From the NCBI RefSeq assembly GCF_026157035.1, contig NZ_JANJZA010000001.1, forward strand, positions 785,001-849,000: a stretch of 64,000 nt of DNA. Direction: 5' to 3'. This DNA is from Sphingomicrobium nitratireducens. GTDB lineage: Bacteria > Pseudomonadota > Alphaproteobacteria > Sphingomonadales > Sphingomonadaceae. Under the pieces are notes generated by a model that had not been told where the DNA came from, ran no database searches, and worked only from the letters and a program-made list of their open reading frames with translations. Each line of letters begins with the position of its first letter. The stretch's first letter is position 1. Made by a program: the position numbers and the translations under genes. Below are positions 34,514 to 45,167 of this stretch, in pieces.

Positions 34514-34514
34514 T

Positions 34515-35084
34515 TTGTCTGAAGCTCCCGAGCGGCTTCGGTTTGCCCGCGAGCGAGCAGGCTTCGGATCCGCAAAAGACGCGGCGGAAGCTTTAGGCGT
34601 ACCTGTCGCTACGTATATCCAGCATGAAAACGGCACACGTGGTTTCCCCGTCGAAGCAGCTAAGAAGTATGCGGAGGCGTTCGGCGTTTCAGCCGAGGAG
34701 CTCGTTTTCGGAACGGCCGGATTGGCTGTCCCTCTCATCCGCGTGACCGCGATGCCGTCGGATACCAATCCTTATGGCGGGATCTTCGGTGGGTGGCTGA
34801 TGAGCCAGATGGCGCTGGCGGCGGGGTCGCTGGCGTCGCGGCACAGCAAGGGCAAGGCGGTGGTCGTGGCCGCGACCGACCTCCAGTTTCCGGGCGCGAT
34901 GGAGGTGGGCGACGAACTCAGCGTCTACGCAACGCTCGAGCGCGAAGGCACGACCTCGATGACCATCCGCGCCACCGCAAAAGGGCGCGAGCGCGACGGG
35001 GATCGCGAGTTCGATGTCGCCAGCGGCACCTTCACCTTCGTCGCCACGACGGCCGACAACGAGAAGCGCCCGGTCCGCGCCTAA
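34515..35084 (+). CDS. XRE-type HTH fused to a YciA-like hotdog domain; putative acyl-CoA-responsive regulator
   Basis: A 189-residue protein, TTG start one base after pdhC. Residues 5-65 are an XRE-like helix-turn-helix (FGSAKDAAEALGVPVATY, then AKKYAEAFGVSAEELVFG), like phage repressor N-termini. Residues about 75-185 are a complete acyl-CoA thioesterase hotdog (AMPSDTNPYGGIFGGW, GTFTFVA). At residue 100 the catalytic Asp of YciA-type enzymes (SQMD) is Ala (SQMA), so catalysis is doubtful. Both parts are in one open frame with no stop. The HTH half is about 59% GC, the next part about 68%. A ligand-sensing repressor is inferred. Alternative: a thioesterase starting at GTG 34743. Confidence 0.75.
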   Translation: MSEAPERLRFARERAGFGSAKDAAEALGVPVATYIQHENGTRGFPVEAAKKYAEAFGVSAEELVFGTAGLAVPLIRVTAMPSDTNPYGGIFGGWLMSQMALAAGSLASRHSKGKAVVVAATDLQFPGAMEVGDELSVYATLEREGTTSMTIRATAKGRERDGDREFDVASGTFTFVATTADNEKRPVRA

Positions 35085-35141
35085 ACCTCTTCTTTACCCG
35101 CTTCCGCGACACTGACGGCGACCGGAAGGAGAGGAATCCCC

Positions 35142-35354
35142 ATGAAATGGACTAGCGCGCTGATGCTCGGCGCGATCCTCGCCTTCGTCCTGCCGCTCGC
35201 CTTCGGCGGAACCGGCGGCGTGTGGCGGCACAGCTGGGCGGGGTACGGGACGATCGCGCCGTTCGATCGCTCGCCGGGCCTGCTCTTCTCGATCCCGCTT
35301 TTCATTGGCACCTCGATCGCGGCGCGCATGTTCTTCAACTGGCATCGCAGCTGA
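35142..35354 (+). CDS. Small two-helix membrane protein, function unknown
   Basis: A 70-residue protein with a good ribosome-binding site (AAGGAGAGG) before ATG. Residues 5-25 and about 47-65 are hydrophobic (SALMLGAILAFVLPLAFGG and LLFSIPLFIGTSIAARMFF), joined by a Trp-rich loop (VWRHSWAGYG). It lies between the fusion gene and lpdA2, in the same direction. No known family recognised. Confidence 0.7.
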   Translation: MKWTSALMLGAILAFVLPLAFGGTGGVWRHSWAGYGTIAPFDRSPGLLFSIPLFIGTSIAARMFFNWHRS

Positions 35355-35416
35355 CCCTTGGCTTGGCGCGCATAGGCAGGTAGGCGGCTCGCAGACTTTC
35401 GAACAGGAGCGAGCCA

Positions 35417-36832
35417 GTGGCGAACAGTTACGATCTCATCGTGTTGGGCAGCGGGCCGGGCGGCTACGTCGCGGCGATCCGCGCGAGCCAGCTGGGATTG
35501 AAGACCGCGATCGTCGAGCGCGAGAATCTGGGCGGGATCTGTTTGAACTGGGGGTGCATCCCGACCAAGGCGCTGCTGCGCTCGGGCGAGATATTGCACC
35601 ACATGAAGCATGCAGAGAAGTTCGGGCTGAAGGCGACGGGCGTCGGCATGGACTTGGACAAGGTCGTGGCGCGCAGCCGCGGGGTCGCCAAGCAGCTGAA
35701 CCAGGGCGTCACACACCTGATGAAGAAGAACAAGATCGACGTGCACATGGGCACCGGCCACATCGACGCGGCCGGCAAGATGACCGTGACGGGCGCCGAC
35801 GGGAAGAAGAGCCAGCTGAGCGCCAAGCACATCATCGTCGCGACCGGTGCGCGGGCCCGCGACTTGCCCTTCGCCAAGACCGACGGGGACAAGATTTGGA
35901 CCTATCGCCACGCGATGACCCCGAAGGAAATGCCCAAGGACCTGCTGGTGATCGGGTCCGGCGCGATCGGGATCGAGTTCGCGAGCTTCTACAACGACAT
36001 GGGCGCCAAGGTGACCGTGGTCGAGATGCTCGACCGGATCGTGCCGGTCGAGGACAAGGATATTTCCGCCGAGCTCGAGAAAAGCCTCAAGAAGCAGGGG
36101 ATCGAGATCCTCAGCGGGGCGGGGGTCGAGACCCTTGCCGCGACCAAGACCGGCGTCACCGCCAAGATCAAGGACGTCAAGGGCAAGGTCGAGGAGCGCA
36201 AGTTCAGCCACTGCATCGTCGCGATCGGGATCGTGCCGAACACGGAAGAAATCGGGCTGGAGAAATTGGGCGTGAAGACGACCAAGGGGCATATCGACAC
36301 CGACGCGATGTGCCGCACCAACGTGAAGGGCATTTCGGCGATCGGCGACGTGACCGCGCCGCCCTGGCTCGCGCACAAGGCGAGCCACGAGGGCATCATC
36401 GCGGTCGAGGCGATCGCCAAGGAGATGGGCAACAAGGACGTCCATCCGCACGCGATGGACCCCAAGAACATCCCGGGCTGCACCTACTGCCACCCGCAGG
36501 TGGCGTCCGTGGGCCTGACCGAAGAAAAGGCCAAGGAGGCCGGGCACAAGGTCAAGGTCGGCAAGTTCCCCTTCATCGGCAACGGCAAGGCGATCGCGCT
36601 GGGCGAGACCGAAGGCTTCATCAAGACCGTGTTCGACGCCGAGACGGGCGAGCTTCTGGGCGCGCACATGATCGGGGCGGAAGTCACCGAGCTGATCCAG
36701 GGCTATACCGTCGGCAAGCAGGGCGAACTGGTCGAGCAGGACTTCATCAACACCGTCTTCCCGCACCCCACGCTAAGCGAGATGATGCACGAGAGCGTGC
36801 TCAGCGCGTTCGGACGGGTGCTGCACATCTGA
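35417..36832 (+). CDS. lpdA: Dihydrolipoyl dehydrogenase (PDH cluster copy)
   Basis: A 471-residue FAD enzyme serving as E3, probably for pyruvate dehydrogenase, since it follows pdhC. It has VLGSGPGGYVAAIRAS, the disulfide motif GGICLNWGCIPTK, the NAD site VIGSGAIGIEFASFY and the C-terminal HPTLSEMMHES His-Glu pair. GTG start at 35417 follows CAGGAG; no ATG nearby. It differs clearly from the 9124-10518 copy (W for V and T for S around the disulfide), so the two have long been separate. Confidence 0.96.
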   Translation: MANSYDLIVLGSGPGGYVAAIRASQLGLKTAIVERENLGGICLNWGCIPTKALLRSGEILHHMKHAEKFGLKATGVGMDLDKVVARSRGVAKQLNQGVTHLMKKNKIDVHMGTGHIDAAGKMTVTGADGKKSQLSAKHIIVATGARARDLPFAKTDGDKIWTYRHAMTPKEMPKDLLVIGSGAIGIEFASFYNDMGAKVTVVEMLDRIVPVEDKDISAELEKSLKKQGIEILSGAGVETLAATKTGVTAKIKDVKGKVEERKFSHCIVAIGIVPNTEEIGLEKLGVKTTKGHIDTDAMCRTNVKGISAIGDVTAPPWLAHKASHEGIIAVEAIAKEMGNKDVHPHAMDPKNIPGCTYCHPQVASVGLTEEKAKEAGHKVKVGKFPFIGNGKAIALGETEGFIKTVFDAETGELLGAHMIGAEVTELIQGYTVGKQGELVEQDFINTVFPHPTLSEMMHESVLSAFGRVLHI

Positions 36833-36876
36833 TCCGGTAACCGGAATTTCAGCTTTTTGGCCCAGCTTTTAGGGCC

Positions 36877-37242
36877 ATGAAGCTCAACGCGCGCAAATTC
36901 GCGACCTCGGTCATCGCGCTGCTCATCGTCTGGTGGCTCTACGGGCTGGCCAGCGATGGCGAGACCGTGCTCGCCGGCGGGTTCGGGGCAAGCGTGGCGA
37001 TGGTCGGTTTCATGTTCCGCCGCGCGATCTTTGGGGTGGTCCATCGCCACGTCGAGTCGGTCGTCGACGGCCAGGCGCAGCGACTGTTCAGTGCGGCGCA
37101 CGACGAGCCGGAGGCCTTCGACGCCGACGAGGCCTTCGCGCGCTACATGGCCAACCGCAAGGACGAGGTGCCCGCCGAACCCGCGGCGCCCGCGATGGGA
37201 CAGGCACGTGCGCGTCCCGCTTTCGGACGCAAGCGCGTCTAG
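36877..37242 (+). CDS. Hypothetical membrane protein
   Basis: A 121-residue protein with two N-terminal hydrophobic helices (ATSVIALLIVWWLYGLA and VLAGGFGASVAMVGFMF) followed by a charged cytosolic tail containing DEPEAFDADEAFARYM and a Pro/Ala-rich end. No family recognised. Its TAG stop shares CTAG with the convergent hydrolase. Confidence 0.65.
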   Translation: MKLNARKFATSVIALLIVWWLYGLASDGETVLAGGFGASVAMVGFMFRRAIFGVVHRHVESVVDGQAQRLFSAAHDEPEAFDADEAFARYMANRKDEVPAEPAAPAMGQARARPAFGRKRV

Positions 37243-38051
37243 AGGGCGGTCGCGCGCTCCTTCACGAAATCGATCACCGCCTGTCGCACGTCGGTCATGT
37301 CGTGGTCGGTGCGCTCGTCAACCAGCATCGAGGCGCCGTGGACGCCGTTCTCGACCACCATCGTCTTCGCACCCGCGCGCTCGAAGGCCGCAAGCTGCTC
37401 GGCGACCCGCGGGATTTCCGTTTCGCTTGTAGGTCGAAGTACGAAACCGCGAGGTGCGGCCGCCATGTGCGCCGATGGATCGCATCCGGCCAGTGGTTCG
37501 CCGCTTGCGGGCGACAGCGCGATGAAACCGGCGACCGTGTCGGGATGGACGTCGGCGGCGCGAACTGCGAGGGCGGCCGAATAGCTCGAGCCAAGCACGA
37601 ACACGGGAAGCCCGTCCTCCGCAGCGCGCGCGATGGCAGCGTCGACGTCGGGAATGGCATCGCAATAGCCCGTCGCCTCCTGGTCGAACGCGGCCGCGGT
37701 GCGGTTGTTGCCGCCGAACAGGTCGCCGCCGCTCCTCAGGTCGGGAACGAGAAGGTTGAACCCCGCGGCGGCGAACGTGTCGACGAGCGGTGCATATTCG
37801 GCGCCGCCACTGCTCCCCGCCTGGTGGAGGAGGACGAGCGTCGCGACCGGGTCGGCGGTGGCGGGGTGGTAGTCGGCGACGATCTTGAACCCGTCGAGCG
37901 TGTCCAGCGACAGCGCCTGCGGGGCGAGGGGCTCGGCGACAGCGGCGGGCGCCCGGTCGTCGGTTTCGGGAAGCTTTTCCGGCGGCGAACCGCACGCCGA
38001 AAGGGCGAGCGCGAAAGCGACGATGGACGCGGCGGCGGACGAACGGGTCAT
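37239..38051 (-). CDS. Lipoprotein alpha/beta hydrolase (dienelactone hydrolase-like)
   Basis: A 270-residue protein. A lipobox LALSAC near residue 19 predicts an acylated lipoprotein. The hydrolase core begins after a Pro/Ala linker: VATLVLLHQAGSSGGAEYAP holds the oxyanion region, VFVLGSSYSAALAVRAA the nucleophile serine (G-S-S-Y-S), and VVENGVHGASM the His. Probably a periplasmic or membrane-bound esterase of unknown substrate. Start at 38051 is set by the lipoprotein signal and GGGAG upstream. Confidence 0.8.
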   Translation of the reverse strand: MTRSSAAASIVAFALALSACGSPPEKLPETDDRAPAAVAEPLAPQALSLDTLDGFKIVADYHPATADPVATLVLLHQAGSSGGAEYAPLVDTFAAAGFNLLVPDLRSGGDLFGGNNRTAAAFDQEATGYCDAIPDVDAAIARAAEDGLPVFVLGSSYSAALAVRAADVHPDTVAGFIALSPASGEPLAGCDPSAHMAAAPRGFVLRPTSETEIPRVAEQLAAFERAGAKTMVVENGVHGASMLVDERTDHDMTDVRQAVIDFVKERATAL

Positions 38052-38366
38052 GGCAGGGTCTCCCGGTTCTCGATCGGGGGGAGTGTGAAGCCGCGGAGCG
38101 CTCGATCCAATCCTTTTCTGCCAGCGGGGGCGCGAAGGCCTCGTCTCGACCTGCACCCCGTTGACCTAACGGGCGAATCCCCCTAAGGGGCCGCTCGTCC
38201 GCGACGCGCGCCGGGATTTGTCCCGCGTGCACGAGGACAAGAGCTGAACATTGCTCCAGGGCAACAGCGGGACCGCCGTCCCCGATCACGGGGTGGCGCT
38301 TCCGCCATTTCGCTTTGGACAAAGTAACCGCCGGGGTGTCCCGGCCGCAAGAAAGGTGAAGGCTTC
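38052..38366 (+). promoter_or_regulatory. Gene-free leader of the str operon with candidate promoter
   Basis: This 315-base stretch separates the hydrolase from rpsL. A plausible promoter is TTGACC at 38161-38166 with TAAGGG at 38184-38189 (17-base spacer), which would give a leader of about 170 bases. The leader contains small perfect hairpins, CCCCG-ATCA-CGGGG at 38280-38293 and GCCGGG-GTGT-CCCGGC at 38330-38345, the latter just before the AAGGTGAAGG ribosome-binding site. Translational feedback by S7 or S12 through such structures is possible but unproven. No coding frame seen. Confidence 0.4.
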
Positions 38367-38738
38367 ATGCCGACGATCAACCAGCTGGTCCGCAAGGGCC
38401 GTACCAAGCAGGTGACCAAGTCGAAGGTCCCTGCGATGGAGCAGAACCCGCAGAAGCGCGGCGTCTGCACGCGCGTCTACACGACCACCCCGAAGAAGCC
38501 GAACTCAGCGCTTCGCAAGGTCGCCAAGGTGCGTCTGACCAACCAGCGCGAGGTCATCTCGTACATTCCGGGCGAAGGCCACAACCTCCAGGAGCACAGC
38601 GTCGTGCTGATCCGCGGCGGCCGTGTGCGCGACCTTCCGGGCGTGCGCTACCACGTGCTTCGCGGCGTGCTCGACACCCAGGGTGTCAAGGACCGCCGCC
38701 AGAGCCGTTCGAAGTACGGCGCCAAGCGTCCCAAGTAA
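38367..38738 (+). CDS. rpsL: 30S ribosomal protein S12
   Basis: A 123-residue decoding-centre protein. [11 protein letters not shown] opens it; [18 protein letters not shown] contains the lysines altered in streptomycin resistance (wild-type K here), and [13 protein letters not shown] holds the second hot spot. First gene of the str operon, 62 bases before rpsG. Confidence 0.99.
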   Translation: MPTINQLVRKGRTKQVTKSKVPAMEQNPQKRGVCTRVYTTTPKKPNSALRKVAKVRLTNQREVISYIPGEGHNLQEHSVVLIRGGRVRDLPGVRYHVLRGVLDTQGVKDRRQSRSKYGAKRPK

Positions 38739-38800
38739 CTGGATCGTCGGTCAGCGCCGCCCGATGAGGCTGGCGCGCCGCTCTTGATAAGGAATTTCCT

Positions 38801-39271
38801 ATGTCCCGTCGTCGTCGCCCTGAAAAGCGCGTCATCCTTCCCGATCCCAAGTTCGGGGATGTCGTCCTGTCGAAGTTCATGAACAACATCATGCTCGACG
38901 GTAAGAAGTCGGCTGCTGAAAAGATCGTCTACGGTGCCCTCGACAATGTCGAAGCGCGCCTCAAGAAGGATCCGCTCGGTGTGTTCCACGAAGCCCTCAA
39001 CAACGTGAAGCCGGGGATCGAAGTCCGCAGCCGCCGCGTTGGTGGTGCGACCTACCAGGTTCCGGTCGAAGTTCGTCCGGAGCGCGCGCAGGCGCTGGCC
39101 ATTCGCTGGCTCATCACCGCCGCGCGTGCGCGTGCCGAGAAGACCATGGCCGCCCGCCTTTCGGGCGAGCTGATGGACGCGTCGCAGAACCGCGGCAACG
39201 CCGTCAAGAAGCGCGAAGATACGCACCGCATGGCGGAAGCGAACCGCGCCTTCTCGCACTACCGCTGGTAA
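38801..39271 (+). CDS. rpsG: 30S ribosomal protein S7
   Basis: A 156-residue 16S rRNA-binding assembly protein of the 30S head. Begins [19 protein letters not shown], with [16 protein letters not shown] and the [10 protein letters not shown] end typical of S7. S7 is the usual feedback repressor of the str operon in enterobacteria. A GGCCCGCC/GGCGGGCC hairpin (39293-39313) lies in the spacer to fusA. Confidence 0.99.
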   Translation: MSRRRRPEKRVILPDPKFGDVVLSKFMNNIMLDGKKSAAEKIVYGALDNVEARLKKDPLGVFHEALNNVKPGIEVRSRRVGGATYQVPVEVRPERAQALAIRWLITAARARAEKTMAARLSGELMDASQNRGNAVKKREDTHRMAEANRAFSHYRW

Positions 39272-39337
39272 CCGACCTCAAATTGTAACCCGGGCCCGCC
39301 ACATCGGCGGGCCGACGGGGAAGTGGAGACTGAAAAC

Positions 39338-41437
<2,100 letters not shown>

Positions 41438-41510
41438 GCCGAAAATTGGCGTTATGGGCGCGCGTCGATAGGGCGCCGCCCTTTCCTGAAGAAGAAAAAA
41501 GAGGCGTATA

Positions 41511-42701
41511 ATGGCGAAGGCAAAATTTGAGCGGAACAAGCCGCACGTGAACATCGGCACCATCGGTCACGTCGACCATGGTAAGACGTCGCTGACGGCG
41601 GCGATCACCAAGACCCTGGCGGAAACCGGCGGCGCGACCGCGGTTGACTTCGCTAACATCGACAAGGCGCCGGAAGAGCGCGAGCGCGGTATCACGATCT
41701 CGACGGCGCACGTCGAGTACGAGACCGAGAAGCGTCACTACGCGCACGTCGATTGCCCGGGCCACGCCGACTACGTGAAGAACATGATCACCGGTGCCGC
41801 CCAGATGGACGGCGCGATCCTCGTCGTGTCGGCCGCCGACGGCCCGATGCCGCAGACCAAGGAGCACATCCTGCTCGCCAAGCAGGTCGGCGTTCCCACG
41901 ATGGTCGTGTTCCTCAACAAGGTCGACCAGGTCGACGATCCCGAACTGCTCGAGCTCGTCGAACTCGAAATCCGCGAAGAACTCTCGAAGCGCGACTTCG
42001 ACGGCGACAACATTCCGATCATCGCGGGTTCGGCGCTGGCCGCCCTCGAGGATTCGAACCGTGAAATCGGCCAGGAAGCCATCATGAAGCTGATGGCGGC
42101 GGTCGACGAGTGGATCCCCGAGCCGGATCGTCCGCTCGACAAGCCGTTCCTCATGCCGATCGAAGACGTGTTCTCGATCTCGGGCCGCGGCACCGTTGTG
42201 ACCGGTCGTATCGAGACCGGCATCGTCAACGTGGGCGACGAAGTCGAGATCGTCGGCATCAAGGACACCCAGAAGACCACAGTCACGGGCGTCGAGATGT
42301 TCCGCAAGCTGCTCGACCAGGGCATGGCCGGCGACAACGTCGGTGCGCTGATCCGCGGCATCGGTCGTGACGAAGTCGAGCGTGGCCAGGTTCTGGCCAA
42401 GCCGGGTTCGATCACCCCGCACACCGACTTCAAGGCCGAAGTCTACGTGCTCTCGAAGGACGAAGGTGGCCGTCACACGCCGTTCTTCGCCAACTACCGT
42501 CCGCAGTTCTACTTCCGCACGACCGACGTGACGGGCGAGATCGAACTGCCGGCCGGCACCGAGATGGTCATGCCGGGCGACAATGTGAACATTGGTGTCA
42601 AGCTCATCGCGCCGATCGCGATGGACCAGGGTCTGCGCTTCGCCATCCGTGAAGGCGGTCGTACCGTCGGCGCGGGGGTTGTCGCCGAGATCACGAAGTA
42701 A
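41511..42701 (+). CDS. tuf: Elongation factor Tu
   Basis: A 396-residue GTPase delivering aminoacyl-tRNA to the ribosome. [20 protein letters not shown] start, G1 [29 protein letters not shown], and a C-terminal [15 protein letters not shown]. This is the copy in the str cluster; a second tuf is not in the window. A terminator-like hairpin follows. Confidence 0.99.
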   Translation: MAKAKFERNKPHVNIGTIGHVDHGKTSLTAAITKTLAETGGATAVDFANIDKAPEERERGITISTAHVEYETEKRHYAHVDCPGHADYVKNMITGAAQMDGAILVVSAADGPMPQTKEHILLAKQVGVPTMVVFLNKVDQVDDPELLELVELEIREELSKRDFDGDNIPIIAGSALAALEDSNREIGQEAIMKLMAAVDEWIPEPDRPLDKPFLMPIEDVFSISGRGTVVTGRIETGIVNVGDEVEIVGIKDTQKTTVTGVEMFRKLLDQGMAGDNVGALIRGIGRDEVERGQVLAKPGSITPHTDFKAEVYVLSKDEGGRHTPFFANYRPQFYFRTTDVTGEIELPAGTEMVMPGDNVNIGVKLIAPIAMDQGLRFAIREGGRTVGAGVVAEITK

Positions 42702-42713
42702 TATAGGGCACCA

Positions 42714-42760
42714 GCCGCGCGGGACGGTGATTCGTTTCCGACCCGCGCGGCCTGCCTTTT
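42714..42760 (+). terminator. Terminator-like hairpin after tuf
   Basis: Perfect 10-base-pair stem GCCGCGCGGG / CCCGCGCGGC with an 18-base loop, then CTGCC and TTTT. It probably ends or attenuates str transcription, 13 bases after the tuf stop. Confidence 0.7.
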
Positions 42761-42813
42761 AGAGGGGCATGACCGGACCAATTCCGGCTTGTGTTCCAAA
42801 GGTTTGGAGTAAG

Positions 42814-42905
42814 GCTGCGTTCAGGCCTCTTGGGGTAGGACGCGGCTTCTCTTTTGAGTTTAATACGGTTGGCCCCCGCCATCGGGGTAGGGGCTCGGCT
42901 CTTTC
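42814..42905 (+). promoter_or_regulatory. Structured leader of the S10 operon with two like hairpins
   Basis: Hairpin 1 pairs GCTGCGTT (42814-42821) with GACGCGGC (42839-42846) with two wobbles, then TTCTCTTTT: attenuator-like. Hairpin 2 pairs GCCCC (42872-42876) with GGGGC (42890-42894). Both loops display GGGGTA on their 3' side (42832 and 42884), and both are followed by TCGGCT/CGGCT. Likely a regulatory leader for rpsJ; L4-mediated control in other bacteria acts here. Confidence 0.5.
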
Positions 42906-42921
42906 GCATCGGTAAGTGGAC

Positions 42922-43233
42922 ATGGAAACGCAGAACATCCGGATTCGTCTCAAGGCTTTCGACCATCGCGTGCTCGATCAGGCTACTGGCGATATTGCAG
43001 ACACCGCTCGTCGTACGGGCGCGCTCATCCGGGGCCCCATTCCGCTGCCGACGCGTATCGAGAAGTTCACCGTGAACCGCTCGCCGCACATCGACAAGAA
43101 GTCGCGCGAGCAGTTCGAGGTGCGCACCTACAAGCGCCTTCTCGACATCGTCCAGCCCACGCCGCAGACGGTCGACGCGCTGATGAAGCTCGATCTCGCC
43201 GCGGGTGTGGACGTGGAGATCAAACTGGCCTAA
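42922..43233 (+). CDS. rpsJ: 30S ribosomal protein S10
   Basis: A 103-residue protein, also the NusE antitermination factor. [19 protein letters not shown] start, [20 protein letters not shown] loop segment, ending VDVEIKLA. First gene of the S10 operon. A 238-base spacer before rplC is unusually long for this operon. Confidence 0.99.
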   Translation: METQNIRIRLKAFDHRVLDQATGDIADTARRTGALIRGPIPLPTRIEKFTVNRSPHIDKKSREQFEVRTYKRLLDIVQPTPQTVDALMKLDLAAGVDVEIKLA

Positions 43234-43471
43234 AGGGCCGGCACCGCAGCGAGAATCGCTGCATCCTTCACCCTGACTGTAGGGTGTCGCACCGGGGTTG
43301 CCCGGCAAGTTCAAGGGATACCGCACGGCACCTCGCAAGGGATGTCGTGGTCTGCGTCCCCCGCATCCTGCACTCCAGCAGGAATGGCCCAAGCGGGGGC
43401 ACGCATCGTTTCACGGGCCGGCACGCCCCAATCCGTTCGCGGGGAGGGGCCTCTGTGTAGGAGTGTGGATC
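43234..43471 (+). promoter_or_regulatory. Long structured spacer between rpsJ and rplC
   Basis: 238 bases, no convincing gene. Three perfect hairpins follow each other: GCAGCGA-GAA-TCGCTGC at 43246-43262, CACCCT-GACTGT-AGGGTG at 43269-43286, and CCGGG-GTTG-CCCGG at 43292-43305. The rest is GC-rich and ends in GGGGAGGGGC before the rplC ATG. An internal promoter, processing site or r-protein binding site are options. Confidence 0.5.
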
Positions 43472-44224
43472 ATGCGCACTGGCGTGATCGCTAAGAAAAT
43501 GGGAATGACCCGCCTGTTCCAGGCGGATGGCCGGCACGTGCCGGTGACCGTCCTTCAGATGGACGGTGTCCAGGTCGTCGGGCGTCGCGAGATGGATCGC
43601 GACGGCTATACGGCCGTGCAGCTCGGTGCCGGCAAGGCGAAGGCGAAGAACGTTGCCAAGCCGCAGCGCGGCGCGTTCGCCAAGGCCGAAGTCGAGCCGA
43701 AGCAGAAGGTGGTCGAGTTCCGCGTTGACGAGGATGCGCTCCTCGACATCGGCGTCGAGCTTTCGGCCGAGCACTTCGTCGAGGGCCAGATGGTCGATAT
43801 CCAGGGCGTGACCCAGGGTAAGGGCTTCGCCGGCGCGATGAAGCGCTGGGGCTTCGGCGGCATGCGCGCCACGCACGGCGTGTCGATCAGCCACCGCGCA
43901 CACGGTTCGACCGGTAACCGCCAGGATCCGGGCCGCGTCTTCAAGAACAAGAAGATGGCCGGCCACATGGGCGCGCGCAACCGCACCCAGCAGAACCTCG
44001 AGATCGTCCGCACCGATGCCGAGCGCGGCCTCCTCTTCGTCAAGGGCTCGGTCCCTGGCTCGAAGGGTGGCTGGCTGATGGTCACCGACGCGGTCAAGCT
44101 CCCCAAGAACGAGAATGCGCCCTTCCCGGCCGGCCTCAAGTCGGACGCCAAGGCGCAGAACAATGCAGCTGCCGAGGCCCCGGCCGACAACGCGCCGGCG
44201 GCCGACGAAAGCAAGGAAGGCTAA
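43472..44224 (+). CDS. rplC: 50S ribosomal protein L3
   Basis: A 250-residue protein reaching into the peptidyl-transferase centre. [22 protein letters not shown] start, with [21 protein letters not shown] as the extended loop. The start at 43472 fits the family; an upstream open extension into the spacer is ignored. A C-terminal tail rich in Ala, Pro and Asp ([17 protein letters not shown]) lengthens it beyond the roughly 210 residues of E. coli. Confidence 0.98.
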   Translation: MRTGVIAKKMGMTRLFQADGRHVPVTVLQMDGVQVVGRREMDRDGYTAVQLGAGKAKAKNVAKPQRGAFAKAEVEPKQKVVEFRVDEDALLDIGVELSAEHFVEGQMVDIQGVTQGKGFAGAMKRWGFGGMRATHGVSISHRAHGSTGNRQDPGRVFKNKKMAGHMGARNRTQQNLEIVRTDAERGLLFVKGSVPGSKGGWLMVTDAVKLPKNENAPFPAGLKSDAKAQNNAAAEAPADNAPAADESKEG

Positions 44225-44227
44225 GCG

Positions 44228-44857
44228 ATGAAGGTCAAGGTTCAGACCCTCGACGCGAAGGCGGGTGGCGACATCCAGCTCGACGATACCGTGTTCGGTG
44301 TCGAGCCGCGTGAAGACATCCTCCACCGCGTGGTCACCTGGCAGCTCACCAACCGCCGGGCGCCCGCCCGCGCGACCCGTGAGCGCAGCGACGTTGCCCG
44401 CACCGGCAAGAAGTGGGGCCGTCAGAAGGGCGGCGGTACCGCCCGTCACGGCGACCGCGCCGCGCCGATCTTCATCGGTGGTGGTAAGGCCCACGGCGCC
44501 CGCGCCCGCGTCTTCACCTCGAGCCTCAACAAGAAGGTTCGCGCCCTCGGCCTGAAGATGGCCCTCTCGGCCAAGGCCAAGGACGGCAAGCTCATCGTCG
44601 TGGACAATCTCGACATGGGCAAGGAAGCCAAGACCAAGGCGCTCGCGGCGAAGCTCGACAAGCTCGGCTTCGGCAAGACCGCGCTGGTGGTCGACGGCGA
44701 CGCCGTCAACGTCGGCTTCGCGCACGCTTCGGCCAACCTGCCGAGCGTCAACCTGATGCCGGCGGCTGGTGCCAACGTCTATGACATCCTCCGCCACGAG
44801 ACGCTGGTCCTGACCCGCGCCGCGGTCGAGAAGCTGGAGGCCCGGTTCAATGGCTAA
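44228..44857 (+). CDS. rplD: 50S ribosomal protein L4
   Basis: A 209-residue exit-tunnel protein. The extended loop is visible at [21 protein letters not shown]4 is the S10-operon autoregulator in E. coli. It overlaps rplW by eight bases. Confidence 0.98.
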   Translation: MKVKVQTLDAKAGGDIQLDDTVFGVEPREDILHRVVTWQLTNRRAPARATRERSDVARTGKKWGRQKGGGTARHGDRAAPIFIGGGKAHGARARVFTSSLNKKVRALGLKMALSAKAKDGKLIVVDNLDMGKEAKTKALAAKLDKLGFGKTALVVDGDAVNVGFAHASANLPSVNLMPAAGANVYDILRHETLVLTRAAVEKLEARFNG

Positions 44858-45164
44858 GAAGCAGGCAAAAGCGGTCGAGAACCGCCACTACGACGTCATC
44901 CTGGCGCCGCACATCACCGAGAAGTCGACCATGGCGTCGGAGCATAATGCGGTGGTGTTCCGGGTCGCCGGCGATGCGTCGAAGCCCCAGATCAAGGAAG
45001 CGGTCGAGGCGCTGTTCGGCGTCGAGGTGACCAAGGTCAACACGATCGTGACCAAGGGCAAGACCAAGCGCTGGAAGGGCCAGCCCTACAAGCGCACCGA
45101 CGTCAAGAAAGCCGTCGTGACGCTGGCCGAAGGCCAGTCGATCGACATCACGAGCGGGATCTAA
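44850..45164 (+). CDS. rplW: 50S ribosomal protein L23
   Basis: A 104-residue tunnel-exit protein that docks trigger factor and [19 protein letters not shown] and [20 protein letters not shown] are typical. Its start lies within the end of rplD, indicating coupled translation. Confidence 0.98.
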   Translation: MAKKQAKAVENRHYDVILAPHITEKSTMASEHNAVVFRVAGDASKPQIKEAVEALFGVEVTKVNTIVTKGKTKRWKGQPYKRTDVKKAVVTLAEGQSIDITSGI

Positions 45165-45167
45165 CCG

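Noticed and set aside
43298..43471. N-terminal extension of rplC into the rpsJ-rplC spacer
   Set aside because: L3 homologues start at [11 protein letters not shown]; the extension is Pro/Arg-rich and overlaps the hairpins.
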